Below, piece by piece: positions 8,555 through 17,264 of a DNA stretch of 64,000 bases. The stretch comes from Candidatus Methanomethylophilaceae archaeon. GTDB lineage: Archaea > Thermoplasmatota > Thermoplasmata > Methanomassiliicoccales > Methanomethylophilaceae. The translations under genes were made by a program, and so were the position numbers. Under the pieces are notes generated by a model. It did no database searches, was not told the origin of the DNA, and saw only the letters and a list, made by a program, of their open reading frames with translations. The stretch spans positions 1-64,000 of the forward strand of contig JAFXUX010000009.1 of the NCBI GenBank assembly GCA_017524805.1. Direction: 5' to 3'. Numbering within the stretch: the first letter of the stretch is position 1; each line of letters begins with the position of its first letter.

Positions 8555-9151
8555 ATGAGATATTTCGTCATCACCGGCCACAAAGCTGCCACCAGCGGGG
8601 ATTTCAAGCTCGATGACATCGCCGGCGGAGCGGGCAGGCTGGACATCCTTGTGAGATGCGTCAACTCTGCGTTCTTCCTCAGCCACAACCTCCGCAAGGA
8701 TGTCGAGGCCTATCTGGTATGCGAGGGCGGCAAAGATGCGCCCAAGACGGTCATATTCAGAGGGAGCGAACTGAAATACCTCAATCCGGACGAGAGAAGC
8801 ACATCGTCGCTGATCCGCAACGCGCTCATGAAACCCCTGAAAGATGGGGAGACCAAATCCTCGCCCGGAGTCTACGTCTCAAGGATGTCTTTCGACGACG
8901 TCCTGGAAAGGCTTTCTGAAAAGGGGCAGTTCGTCTATCTCAAAGAGGACGGCGCGGACTGCAGGGAGTTCGAGTTCCCGGAGAACCCGATATTCGTGCT
9001 CGGGGACAACAGCGATCTCACCGAGGAGGAAGAATCCTCGCTTCTCAGCCGCGGACCCGGGAAGATCAGCATCGGGCCGCTGAGCCTGCATGCCGACCAT
9101 TGCATGATCGTGGTCAACAACGAGCTGGACCGCAGGGAGGCACAGACATGA
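8555..9151 (+). CDS. trmY: tRNA pseudouridine(54) N1-methyltransferase
   Basis: A 198-residue SPOUT-class methyltransferase of the archaeal TrmY family, which uses AdoMet to methylate N1 of pseudouridine 54 in the tRNA T loop. Recognisable parts are the N-terminal YFVITGHKA, the strand NPIFVLGDNSDLTEEE (about 147-162) that forms the trefoil-knot AdoMet site, and SIGPLSLHADHCMIVVNNELDR at the C-terminus. Length agrees with the family. It starts four bases after the srp54 stop and its own stop overlaps the next ATG. Confidence 0.92.
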   Translation: MRYFVITGHKAATSGDFKLDDIAGGAGRLDILVRCVNSAFFLSHNLRKDVEAYLVCEGGKDAPKTVIFRGSELKYLNPDERSTSSLIRNALMKPLKDGETKSSPGVYVSRMSFDDVLERLSEKGQFVYLKEDGADCREFEFPENPIFVLGDNSDLTEEEESSLLSRGPGKISIGPLSLHADHCMIVVNNELDRREAQT

Positions 9152-9342
9152 ACGATATGATACCTCAGCACAAGCACTGCGTGAATTGCGGCAAAGCGTT
9201 CTCCGGAGGCGGAATGTACTGCAGCGATGCCTGCAAAGAATCCTCCGGCAAGGAAGTCAAAGGAAAGCTGTGGAAGCTGGGCGGCATCTGGCTGGCGATA
9301 GTCATCGCTACCATAGCCTTGGTTCTGCTCGTGAGGCGATGA
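9148..9342 (+). CDS. DUF2116-type zinc-ribbon membrane protein
   Basis: A 64-residue protein. Residues 9-30 form a zinc ribbon (CVNCGKAFSGGGMYCSDAC) and residues 44-62 form one hydrophobic transmembrane helix ending in two arginines. This matches the small archaeal COG4068/DUF2116 family of unknown function. Its ATG overlaps the trmY stop codon and its stop overlaps the next ATG, so translation is coupled on both sides. Confidence 0.8.
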   Translation: MNDMIPQHKHCVNCGKAFSGGGMYCSDACKESSGKEVKGKLWKLGGIWLAIVIATIALVLLVRR

Positions 9343-10349
9343 CGACCGCAGCAGTGGCGGGGACATTCGACGTCCTCCATGACGGCCACAGAGCGCTGAT
9401 CAGACGCGCCTTCGAAATCGCGGACCATGTTGAGATCGGGATTACCTCGGATCTCATGGCATCCTCGAAGAACCACGCCCACGTACCGATCAGCATCCGC
9501 AGGAAAGAGCTGGAGGATTTCGTCGGCCTCTTGGGGGAGGCCCATATTTTCGAGATCGAAGACGCCTACGGCCCGGACGAGATCATGGACAACGTAGACA
9601 TCCTGGTGGTCTCGGAAGAGACTCTCGGCAACGGGAACAGAATCAACGAAAGGAGGAAAGCCAGAGGGCTGAAGCCCCTTGAGCTGTCCGTTGTGCCTCT
9701 GGTGATGTCTGACTCCGGAGAGAAGATATCCTCCTCATCAATTCTCAGAGGGGAATACGGACGCTCCGGTAAATCCGGGGCGATAGACATCGCGGTGGGA
9801 TCTGCGAACATGGTCAAAGTGTCCGCGGTCAGATCCGTGATGGAGCGCATCTACGGGGACGTCAGAATCACAGCGATAAATGCGGACAGCGGCGTGCCCC
9901 CTCAGCCTTTCGGAGAGCAGACGCACCAGGGCTCGGTCAACAGAGCCAAGGCGGCGCTCGGGAACCACGACATGGCCGTAGGGATAGAGGCCGGCGTATT
10001 CGAGATGCTGGATGGCCTCTACGACATACAGCATTGCACCGTCATAGACAGCCGGGGAAAGATGACCTGCGGTCAGGGGCCTGGTTTCCGCTATCCGGAT
10101 GCCGTTGCTGATTTAGTGCGCTCAGGGATGACCGTAGGGGACTCCATGCGCCGGATCTACGGCGAGACCGACATCGGGAAGAAACAGGGAGCGATAGGTC
10201 TCCTGAGCAAAGGGCTTCTGGACCGCAAAACTCTTACGGAGCAAGCCGTCATCGCGGCCATGGTTCCGCGCCTATGGGATGAGCGAAGATGTTCAGCAGA
10301 GAGAGAATCGGACGCAGCGAGGAATACCTCACCGACGAATCGAAAATGA
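9339..10349 (+). CDS. phosphopantetheine adenylyltransferase fused to ITP/XTP phosphatase
   Basis: A 336-residue fusion. Residues 1-145 are an archaeal-type phosphopantetheine adenylyltransferase (CoA synthesis), with nucleotidyltransferase motif GTFDVLHDGHRALI and, near residue 125, DSGEKISSSSILRGEYG in place of the ISSTR box. Residues 150-315 resemble the DUF84/YjjX family of inosine/xanthosine triphosphatases that clean damaged purine nucleotides, starting at VGSANMVKVSAVRSV and containing GVPPQPFGEQTHQGSVNRA and VGIEAGV. The last 20 residues look unstructured, and their DNA overlaps the next gene by 61 bases. The start at 9339 overlaps the preceding stop. Both activities are inferred from family membership. 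Confidence 0.85.
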   Translation: MTTAAVAGTFDVLHDGHRALIRRAFEIADHVEIGITSDLMASSKNHAHVPISIRRKELEDFVGLLGEAHIFEIEDAYGPDEIMDNVDILVVSEETLGNGNRINERRKARGLKPLELSVVPLVMSDSGEKISSSSILRGEYGRSGKSGAIDIAVGSANMVKVSAVRSVMERIYGDVRITAINADSGVPPQPFGEQTHQGSVNRAKAALGNHDMAVGIEAGVFEMLDGLYDIQHCTVIDSRGKMTCGQGPGFRYPDAVADLVRSGMTVGDSMRRIYGETDIGKKQGAIGLLSKGLLDRKTLTEQAVIAAMVPRLWDERRCSAERESDAARNTSPTNRK

Positions 10350-11830
10350 CCGGGCACGCGAATAACGTCCTGCTCCCGATGACCGAGCAGGAGCTCAGGG
10401 AGATACTGAGGGTATACAACTCCAAAGGGACCCAGGTCACCGTCGCCGCCATGAGGACTGGCGTGTGCGGCGGGAGCGTCCCGCAGGGAGGGGATGTCCT
10501 TTCTTTGGAGCGCATGTCCGGCGTTATAGGCATCGGGAAAGACGGCAGGGGATACTACCTCCGCGCTCAGCCCTGCACCACGTTGGAGGAGATAGATTCC
10601 ATCCTCTCCCGCAAGGATTTCTCCGGCCTGGCAGACTTAACCGAAGGAGCATGCGAATCCCTCAGAAAGGAACCGGTAACATACTTCTATCCCGTCGATC
10701 CGACCGAGATGGGGGGATCGATAGGCGGCAACATTGCGACCAACGCATCCGGCCCCAGAACCTACCGCTACGGCCCCACCCGCGACTGGGTCAGAAGGAT
10801 CAGAGTGGCAATGGCAGACAGCGCCGTAGCAGACATAACCCGCGGAGAATGCCGTGCGGAAGGCAGGAGGATGAGCTTCGCCGCCGGCCGCAACTATTAT
10901 TCCTTCGATCTTCCCGGATATGATTTCAACGGCACGGTCAAAAACGCGGCCGGACCCAGGATCGGCGAGAACATGGATCTCATAGACCTTTTCATAGGCT
11001 CCGAAGGAATCTTCGGCGTGATATCCGAGGTCGACGTATATCTCGCCCCCAGGCATCCGCTCATATCCACGGTGCTTTTCTTCCCTGACGATGTATCCGC
11101 GCTGGAAGCCGTGAAAGACATCCGTTCCGACGACATACTGGATCCGGAGTTCTTGGAATTCATGGACGGAAAATCTTTGGAACTGATCAGATCGATGAAA
11201 AAACGCGATCCGCTTTCCATCCGCGTCCCGGATCTGCCGGAACACGCCGGGTCCGCCCTCTTCTTCGACATAGAGGAAGGGAAATCGGACGCTTCGTTCG
11301 CTAGGCTCGGAGAGATCGCAGAGAGGCACGGTGCATCCCTTGACGTCTCATGGTGCGGCCACGAGCCTTCGGACATGGAAAGGATGAGGGAGCTCAGGCA
11401 TTCGATACCCAAGACGATATTCGAATACGTCGCATCCCTGAAAGGCGAGATGCCGAAGATCCACAAGCTGGGAAGCGATATGGCGGTGCCGGACGAAGCG
11501 GCAGACCTGATGATGTCCTTCTACAAGGAGAGGCTAGATTCCGCCGGCTTGGAGTATTGCATGTTCGGCCATGTCGGGAACAACCACCCCCATGTGGAGG
11601 TCATCCTGAAATCCATGGAAGAGTTCGGCAAGGCCAAGGCGATCTACAAGGAATTCGCGGCCAAGGCTGTGGAGCTGGGCGGATCTCCCAGCGCGGAGCA
11701 TGGCATCGGGAAGATCAAGACCGGATACATGGAGCTTCTTTACGGGAAAAAGGGCGTGGAAGAGCTCCGCAAAGTCAAAAGGATACTGGACCCGAACGGA
11801 ATTCTCTGCCCCGGGAACATGATAGGGTGA
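10289..11830 (+). CDS. FAD-linked 2-hydroxyacid (lactate-type) dehydrogenase, GlcD family
   Basis: A 513-residue flavoprotein of the GlcD/D-lactate dehydrogenase family. The PCMH-type FAD domain spans about residues 20-240 (EMGGSIGGNIATNASGPRTYRYG near 136, IGSEGIFGVISEVDVY near 230). The C-terminal FAD-oxidase domain ends with the family signatures SAEHGIGK and ILDPNGILCPGNM. I keep ATG 10289 although it overlaps the previous gene by 61 bases, because EYLTDESKMTGHAN is conserved family sequence that a later ATG at 10346 would cut off. It is followed directly by etfB and etfA, the arrangement of Etf-linked lactate dehydrogenases. Substrate (lactate, glycolate or other) is not certain. Confidence 0.88.
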   Translation: MFSRERIGRSEEYLTDESKMTGHANNVLLPMTEQELREILRVYNSKGTQVTVAAMRTGVCGGSVPQGGDVLSLERMSGVIGIGKDGRGYYLRAQPCTTLEEIDSILSRKDFSGLADLTEGACESLRKEPVTYFYPVDPTEMGGSIGGNIATNASGPRTYRYGPTRDWVRRIRVAMADSAVADITRGECRAEGRRMSFAAGRNYYSFDLPGYDFNGTVKNAAGPRIGENMDLIDLFIGSEGIFGVISEVDVYLAPRHPLISTVLFFPDDVSALEAVKDIRSDDILDPEFLEFMDGKSLELIRSMKKRDPLSIRVPDLPEHAGSALFFDIEEGKSDASFARLGEIAERHGASLDVSWCGHEPSDMERMRELRHSIPKTIFEYVASLKGEMPKIHKLGSDMAVPDEAADLMMSFYKERLDSAGLEYCMFGHVGNNHPHVEVILKSMEEFGKAKAIYKEFAAKAVELGGSPSAEHGIGKIKTGYMELLYGKKGVEELRKVKRILDPNGILCPGNMIG

Positions 11831-11834
11831 TCCG

Positions 11835-12611
11835 ATGAGATACGCGGTAGCGATCAAGCAAGTCCCCGACACATCCGAAGTGACGGTGAATGAGGAAGGC
11901 AATCTGGTAAGAACTGGGGTGCCTTCGATATTGGACCCGTATTGCGAATACGCCCTCAGGAAAATAGCAGCGATGAAGAAGGAAGGCGACGAGATAACAG
12001 TGTTCACGATGGGTCCGCCGCAAGCCTCGGAAGCTCTCAGGCGCTGCCTATGCCTGGGAGCCGATAAAGCGTTCCTGCTTTCCGACCCGGGTTTCGCCGG
12101 GGCCGACGTGTGGGCCACATCCAGGACTCTGGCTGCGTTCATACAGAAATACGCCTGCGATTCGGATCTGTTCGTATTCGGCGCCCGCTCAGCGGACGGA
12201 GAGACCGGCCAGGTCCCGTTCGAAACCGCGCAGCTTCTGTCTGCCCAGCAATTCGCATATGTGGCTGACCTGACCTTGGAAGGGGATTCTTTCGTCTGCA
12301 CCCAGAATTATGGCGGCTCCCTGAGGGAATGCCGCGTGCCGAAGGGATCCGTCGTCTCTTTCGGCGGGGTTGACCCGTGCGGGACTCTGATGTCCATTTC
12401 CGACCGCATATCCGGCCAAAGAAAAACAATCGAAACTTTGGGGCGCGTGGATCTGGGTCTTGGACTCTATTCCGTCGGCCTGAAAGGTTCCAGAACCAAA
12501 ATAGTCAGCACCGATTCGTCAGTCATCCGCAGAAAGAACAGGAAAGCCGTGATCAGCAGCCCAGAAAGGGCGGCAGAACTCATTATGGGTGAGATGGGGG
12601 TGAAAAGATGA
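11835..12611 (+). CDS. etfB: electron transfer flavoprotein, beta subunit
   Basis: A 258-residue EtfB. N-terminal YAVAIKQVPDTSEVTVNEEG, LDPYCEYALR and the AMP/FAD-binding region GARSADGETGQVPFETA (about 116-132) are diagnostic. It forms a heterodimer with EtfA and passes electrons between the flavin dehydrogenase upstream and an acceptor. The spacing is four bases from the dehydrogenase stop, and its own stop overlaps etfA. Whether this Etf performs flavin-based bifurcation cannot be read safely by eye, but the gene order matches bifurcating lactate dehydrogenase complexes in anaerobic bacteria. Confidence 0.9.
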   Translation: MRYAVAIKQVPDTSEVTVNEEGNLVRTGVPSILDPYCEYALRKIAAMKKEGDEITVFTMGPPQASEALRRCLCLGADKAFLLSDPGFAGADVWATSRTLAAFIQKYACDSDLFVFGARSADGETGQVPFETAQLLSAQQFAYVADLTLEGDSFVCTQNYGGSLRECRVPKGSVVSFGGVDPCGTLMSISDRISGQRKTIETLGRVDLGLGLYSVGLKGSRTKIVSTDSSVIRRKNRKAVISSPERAAELIMGEMGVKR

Positions 12612-13660
12612 GCGGCTGCGAAGGAGGTTCGTGTTCGACATGCTCCAGCGATCAGGAAAGACTTCCTCCCGGCATGCTGAAAAAATACGACTTGAACAGC
12701 TCCACGGCCGACGGGATTCTGGTATGGGCCGAAACTGATGGAGCTGCGCTGGCAAGGGAGAGCGGGGAGCTCATATCCGCCGCTTCCAAGCTATCGGATG
12801 GGAGAGTTTACGTCACCCTTTTCGGAGGCCCCGAGATGAAATCCCTGTATCCGACGGTATTCGGGTATGGGACTGATACCATATACCATGTCCGCGGAAA
12901 GGGCACCGAACAATATGCCCCCGAGACTTTCGCGGAAGCTCTGGCGCAGGTGGCCGAACGCACCAATCCAGCGGCGATACTCATAGGCGCCACACCCCGC
13001 GGCAGAGAGACCGCCCCCAGACTGGCTGCCATGCTGGGAACGGGGCTGACCGCCGATTGCACCGGCCTCAGAGCGGAAGGAAGGAAGATCATAATGACCC
13101 GCCCAGCTTTCGGAGGAAATCTGTATGCCGACATCGAATGCACTTCGTTCCCCCAGATGGCCACCGTCCGCAGGGGGACTTTCGAGGCACCGGCGCCGCG
13201 GGAGGGCAAAGGAACCGCCATCTATTGGCAATACCAAGGCGATCTGACAAAAGAAATCCTCTCTGAGAATCGCTCGAAAGAGGACACCCAAGACATCTGC
13301 GAAGCCAGAGTTCTCATCTCGCTTGGAGCTGGAATTCGTGATAGAACTATAGTGGAACTAGCAGAAGAAGCCGCGAAATCCGTGGATGGAGCTATGGTGT
13401 GCTGCTCCAGAGCGCTGGTAGAGAGAGGATGGATGCCGCCATCCCGCCAGGTTGGAATGTCCGGCAGGACCGTCAGACCAGACCTATACATCGCATTCGG
13501 AATCTCAGGGTCGGTCCAGCATCGCGCAGGCATATCTGGTGCCAAGAAAATCATAGCGGTGAACACGGATAAGAAAGCACCTATTCATGAGTTCGCCGAC
13601 CTGAGCATCATTTCGGACGCTGAGCCGGTGCTGAGATCGATATCCAAATTGCTCGGGTGA
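12608..13660 (+). CDS. etfA: electron transfer flavoprotein, alpha subunit
   Basis: A 350-residue EtfA. The C-terminal FAD domain is clear (GRTVRPDLYIAFGISGSVQH near residues 287-306, then KIIAVNTDKKAPIHEFADL). The N-terminal domain starts after an unusual Cys-rich leader, GCEGGSCSTCSS, four to fifteen residues from the start, which could bind metal or be a remnant of a small cluster domain; it lacks enough spacing for a full ferredoxin. ATG overlaps the etfB stop. It is the last gene of the srp54 run; downstream lie a 12-base palindrome and a hairpin. Confidence 0.9.
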   Translation: MSGCEGGSCSTCSSDQERLPPGMLKKYDLNSSTADGILVWAETDGAALARESGELISAASKLSDGRVYVTLFGGPEMKSLYPTVFGYGTDTIYHVRGKGTEQYAPETFAEALAQVAERTNPAAILIGATPRGRETAPRLAAMLGTGLTADCTGLRAEGRKIIMTRPAFGGNLYADIECTSFPQMATVRRGTFEAPAPREGKGTAIYWQYQGDLTKEILSENRSKEDTQDICEARVLISLGAGIRDRTIVELAEEAAKSVDGAMVCCSRALVERGWMPPSRQVGMSGRTVRPDLYIAFGISGSVQHRAGISGAKKIIAVNTDKKAPIHEFADLSIISDAEPVLRSISKLLG

Positions 13661-13782
13661 TCCGGACTTTTCAGATTGTCTGATGGCAATGATTCAAAAC
13701 CCTTGAGTGGTGTCTGACAACTATCTCGTAGAACTATAGTTCACAATTAATAGCACTACAGTCCTGAACTGAACTAAAAGAA

Positions 13783-13800
13783 GGCAGGGAATCCCCTGCC
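13783..13800. terminator. hairpin between etfA and bcp
   Basis: GGCAGGG pairs exactly with CCCTGCC across four bases, between two convergent transcripts. A separate perfect 12-base palindrome, GAACTATAGTTC, lies just upstream at 13731-13742. Confidence 0.5.
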
Positions 13801-13806
13801 ATAGTT

Positions 13807-14277
13807 TCATTCATTCTTGAAAAGAGAAAGGGCCCTGTCGAAAACTTTCTCCGCATGCCCGCCGGCTTTCACATTATGCCAAGCGGCTTCGACGTTTCCG
13901 TCCTTGCCGACGATGAATGTAGAGCGTATCGTTCCCACAGTCTCTTTGCCATAGCTGATCTTGGTGCCCCAAGCTCCGACTTTCTCCATGAGCTCATGGT
14001 TGGGGTCGCTGAGAAGCTTGATTTTGAGTTCCTTTGAGTCTATGAATTTCCTGTGGGACGCAGACGAATCCTTGCTCACGCCGATTATAGGGATGTTCCT
14101 GAGCATGAACTTCGGGAACAAAGCCGTGAACTCCTGGGCCTCTTTGGTGCACCCGGGGGTGTTGTCCTTGGAATAGAAATAAATCACATAGCGCACGCCT
14201 TCAAGCGAGGAAGAGGAAAATTCCTCTCCGTTCTCGTCTGGAAGCGTGAAATCCGGGAATCTGTCTCCAATCTCCAT
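13807..14277 (-). CDS. bcp: peroxiredoxin, BCP type
   Basis: A 156-residue thiol peroxidase of the AhpC/TSA fold, PrxQ/BCP subfamily. The peroxidatic cysteine sits in DNTPGCTKEAQEF (about residues 38-50). The usual resolving Cys five residues later is absent (CTKEAQ), so this would work as a one-Cys enzyme or use an outside thiol. It starts eight bases after pheT and is probably co-transcribed with it. The likely role is removal of peroxides in an oxygen-sensitive anaerobe, together with the rubrerythrin nearby. Confidence 0.88.
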   Translation of the reverse strand: MEIGDRFPDFTLPDENGEEFSSSSLEGVRYVIYFYSKDNTPGCTKEAQEFTALFPKFMLRNIPIIGVSKDSSASHRKFIDSKELKIKLLSDPNHELMEKVGAWGTKISYGKETVGTIRSTFIVGKDGNVEAAWHNVKAGGHAEKVFDRALSLFKNE

Positions 14278-14285
14278 ATTATCAC

Positions 14286-15944
14286 TCAGAATAGCGTTGT
14301 TTTCTTCTCGGCGATGATCTTAGAAAGATCCATCTCGACGAACATCACAGGGTGCGTTATCTCATAACCTATGACTATGGACGGGGCCATCTCGCCGAAG
14401 AAACCGATGGGCTCATCTCCCATGACTATCTCCGCGCCCCTCCCAGGGATGAACGTGGGATAATCGCATGCCCTTACGGAATGCTCGCATCCCAGCTCTT
14501 TGAGGATGCCTTCGGCAACCCCTTTGATCTCCGCGAACGGGGTCTTGGATGCGGTGGCCATGACGCACAGATGGGGGACGGTTTTCTCATCCCTGACGAC
14601 GTATCCCACCTCGAAGATTTTCTGCGGAAGGTCGCGGTGCTTGTTGTGCTTCAGAATGCGTATGAGACTGGGCATCAAATAGGATCTCAAGCAGGTGTGG
14701 TCCTCCGTGATCGGGTTGAGCACGCGCACATTGTCGATCTTCGGAAGCCCAGAAAGGACGAACTCCTCTTTCTCGCTGCTCAGGGTCAGAGTGTTGACCT
14801 CGGAATATCCCATCCCGATAGCGATGTCTCTGATGCTTTCTGAGAAGGAGGTTATAGGCTCTAAACCGCCGGCGGTCTGATCCAATCTGTAAGACCCTCC
14901 GAACCTATCGAACCCGTATCCGGTGGCGACATCCTCGAAGATATCCACCTTATGCATGATGTCCAACCTGTAAGCCGGATATGTCACATGAACCGTATCT
15001 CCATCAGCGATGGCATCCATGCCCATCCTGCGGAGGCATTCCACAGTCCCATCTGGACCAAGATTCTTCCCAAGGAATCTGTCGCATTCCGAAGCGGATA
15101 TGTCGATGTGCATAGGGGAAAGATCTGGAGACATGAAAGTCTCGCCGCCATCATGCATCTTGACGCGCATGATCTTCCCTCCGCGCTCGGCCAGAGCAGT
15201 GCAGACTATGTCCAGAGCGCCTTTCACGGCTTTGCGGTCGTTCCCGGTGACGTCTATGAATAGATTGTGCCTGCCAGTGGTCACCGTGGTTAGAGCGCCG
15301 TTTATGATCGGAGGGAACGAAAGAACATTTCCGTTCTTATCCAGAATGACCGGATATTTTTCCATGCCATCCAGAAGATGTGCATATGCGACGCCTTTCT
15401 CATGCGTCCTGAGGATGCCTTCCAAATCCATCTCCTCGGTCTTGGCCAGAGGAACGAACCTGATGCTGTGCGGATCGGCCAATCTGTACGTGAATGGAGG
15501 CTCGACTTTATCGAGATCATGTATCCCGATGGCAAGCTTGCTCCTCTTCCTTCCGATAGTTATGTGGAGCTTCTCCTGGAGCTCCATCATCGCCCTGAGG
15601 ATCTCATCGTCAATGACGACGCCCAGAACGACGCCGCACAAGAAGTATGGCCTTACCGATTTGACGCTGGGATCTACGGTAACTTCGATGTCGGTCTCTC
15701 CCATGTCATATGTCTTCATCCCCGGCTCGATGTCGAGGAAAGCCCTCATTCCTCTGGCGAGACCTTCGACGCTGTAAAGATCAGGACGGTCCGGGAAGAA
15801 TTCCACGGACATGTCCTCGCATCCGCTTTCAGTCTCATGCATGTCCGCGCCGATCATGGGGATCCTATCCACCAATGTGTCTTGGGGGACATCGCGGCCG
15901 AGCATGGTGCAAAGGTCGCTATACTTGAAGTTGATGACAGGCAT
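14286..15944 (-). CDS. pheT: phenylalanyl-tRNA synthetase beta subunit
   Basis: A 552-residue archaeal/eukaryotic-type PheT. N-terminal region with VEFFPDRPDLYSVEGLARG (about 48-66), the B3/B4 editing domain in the middle (TTVTTGRHNLFIDVTG near 220), B5 (VTYPAYRLDIMHKVDIFEDVA near 325), and the catalytic-like core at the C-terminus. It pairs with PheS, which is not in this window. The TATA-like CTTTATACTA lies 26 bases before the ATG, suggesting a leaderless message. bcp follows after eight bases. Confidence 0.94.
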   Translation of the reverse strand: MPVINFKYSDLCTMLGRDVPQDTLVDRIPMIGADMHETESGCEDMSVEFFPDRPDLYSVEGLARGMRAFLDIEPGMKTYDMGETDIEVTVDPSVKSVRPYFLCGVVLGVVIDDEILRAMMELQEKLHITIGRKRSKLAIGIHDLDKVEPPFTYRLADPHSIRFVPLAKTEEMDLEGILRTHEKGVAYAHLLDGMEKYPVILDKNGNVLSFPPIINGALTTVTTGRHNLFIDVTGNDRKAVKGALDIVCTALAERGGKIMRVKMHDGGETFMSPDLSPMHIDISASECDRFLGKNLGPDGTVECLRRMGMDAIADGDTVHVTYPAYRLDIMHKVDIFEDVATGYGFDRFGGSYRLDQTAGGLEPITSFSESIRDIAIGMGYSEVNTLTLSSEKEEFVLSGLPKIDNVRVLNPITEDHTCLRSYLMPSLIRILKHNKHRDLPQKIFEVGYVVRDEKTVPHLCVMATASKTPFAEIKGVAEGILKELGCEHSVRACDYPTFIPGRGAEIVMGDEPIGFFGEMAPSIVIGYEITHPVMFVEMDLSKIIAEKKTTLF

Positions 15945-16018
15945 GGGGCCGCAATCCGCTGGTTAGTATAAAGGATTTCTTTATCTGGGACGGATTCGGA
16001 TGCGTGCGTTCGGAGCGG

Positions 16019-17173
16019 TCACCTTCCGAGCGAAGCGTGGGCGCTGCCCAATTGCCCGGCAGCCTGGGCCGCCAACGTCGAAAGCTCACCGGCCAGGATC
16101 GTGGCCGCTACGATTTCACCCAATTTCTTGGCTTTTCCTTCGCCCAGGCACCCGATCATCTCCAGCGCCTCCCTCTGGCACGGCAGACGGGTTCCGCCGC
16201 CTACGGTTCCCACTTCTACGGCAGGAACCCTGACGCTGATGTAGAGGTCCCCGTCCAAATCCTCGCATGAGGTCATAGACATGCTGCAGCCGACGATCTG
16301 CGCGGGATCCTGCCCGGTGGCTATGTACAGGGCAGCGGCCATGTTCGCCGCATGGGCGTTGGAACCCAGCGTCCCGGCCATGGCGCTTCCAATCAGATTT
16401 TTCCGGGTATTGGTCTCGACTATCGACGCCGAAGTGGCATGGAGCGACTTCTCCACCATCTCCTTCGGGATTTTCGCCTCGGCCACAACGGTCTTTCCGC
16501 GGCCCTCTATGAGGTTGATCGCCGCAGGCTTCTTGTCGGAGCACATATTCCCGGATACCGAGACCAGAATCGCCCCCGTCTCTTTCTCTATCTCCCTGCA
16601 CATCGCCTCCGACGCTATCGTAGCCATGTTCATCCCCATGGCATCGCCGGTCGAGAATGAGAACCTCAGGAAAAGGCTCCTTCCATCCGGGAACTTCTCA
16701 ATCCTCACCAGTTTCCCATGCGATGTCGTGGATTCCACGATGTTTTTCAGGGCCGGCTCGTTCCTGTCGACCCAATCCATGACCTGGACGCAGTGGCTCA
16801 GATCGCGGACCCTGAAGACCGGAGCTCTGGTCATGGCATCGCCGAACACGCGCGCCGAAGCGCCTCCGGACTTGGTGATCACAGACATCCCGCGGGATAT
16901 CGACGCTACCAAAGCGCCCTCTGTGGTCGCGAGAGGCACCAGAAACTCCCCCTGCGCATGCTCCCCATTTATCCTGATGGGCCCGGCGAAACCGAGCGGG
17001 ATCTGCGTGACCCCTATCATGTTCTCGATGTTCTTCGATGCCGCGGGATAATCGAATCCGCACCTATGGATCTGATCGAACCTGACGCCCGTGAATTCCT
17101 CGACGGCGGTTCTGCGGTCCTCAGCGTCTTCCTCGCTGTATCCGCGGTTCTTGAGCCCCTTGCGTTCGGCCAT
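16019..17173 (-). CDS. hmgA: hydroxymethylglutaryl-CoA reductase, class I
   Basis: A 384-residue enzyme that reduces HMG-CoA to mevalonate with NADPH, the committed step to archaeal isoprenoid lipids. Signatures are PLATTEGALVASISRG near residue 80, GDAMGMNMATIASEAM near 175 (nucleotide binding), and GTVGGGTRLPCQREALEMIG near 325. The C-terminal SAHASLGR supplies the catalytic His. Length and motif order are those of archaeal class I enzymes. A TATA-like AATTTATAG lies about 26 bases upstream of the start. Confidence 0.96.
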   Translation of the reverse strand: MAERKGLKNRGYSEEDAEDRRTAVEEFTGVRFDQIHRCGFDYPAASKNIENMIGVTQIPLGFAGPIRINGEHAQGEFLVPLATTEGALVASISRGMSVITKSGGASARVFGDAMTRAPVFRVRDLSHCVQVMDWVDRNEPALKNIVESTTSHGKLVRIEKFPDGRSLFLRFSFSTGDAMGMNMATIASEAMCREIEKETGAILVSVSGNMCSDKKPAAINLIEGRGKTVVAEAKIPKEMVEKSLHATSASIVETNTRKNLIGSAMAGTLGSNAHAANMAAALYIATGQDPAQIVGCSMSMTSCEDLDGDLYISVRVPAVEVGTVGGGTRLPCQREALEMIGCLGEGKAKKLGEIVAATILAGELSTLAAQAAGQLGSAHASLGR

Positions 17174-17264
17174 GATAAGACAATGGGTCAGCCGCTATAA
17201 ATTGTGATGCGGAAGGGCCGCCGGTTCAGTTACGATTATTAATGCCCATTTGATTCGAAGACCC

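Noticed and set aside
7159-8697. 512-residue minus-strand open frame opposite srp54
   Set aside because: It mirrors the SRP54 codons and has low-complexity Leu/Val/Gly/Asp content; srp54 is certain.
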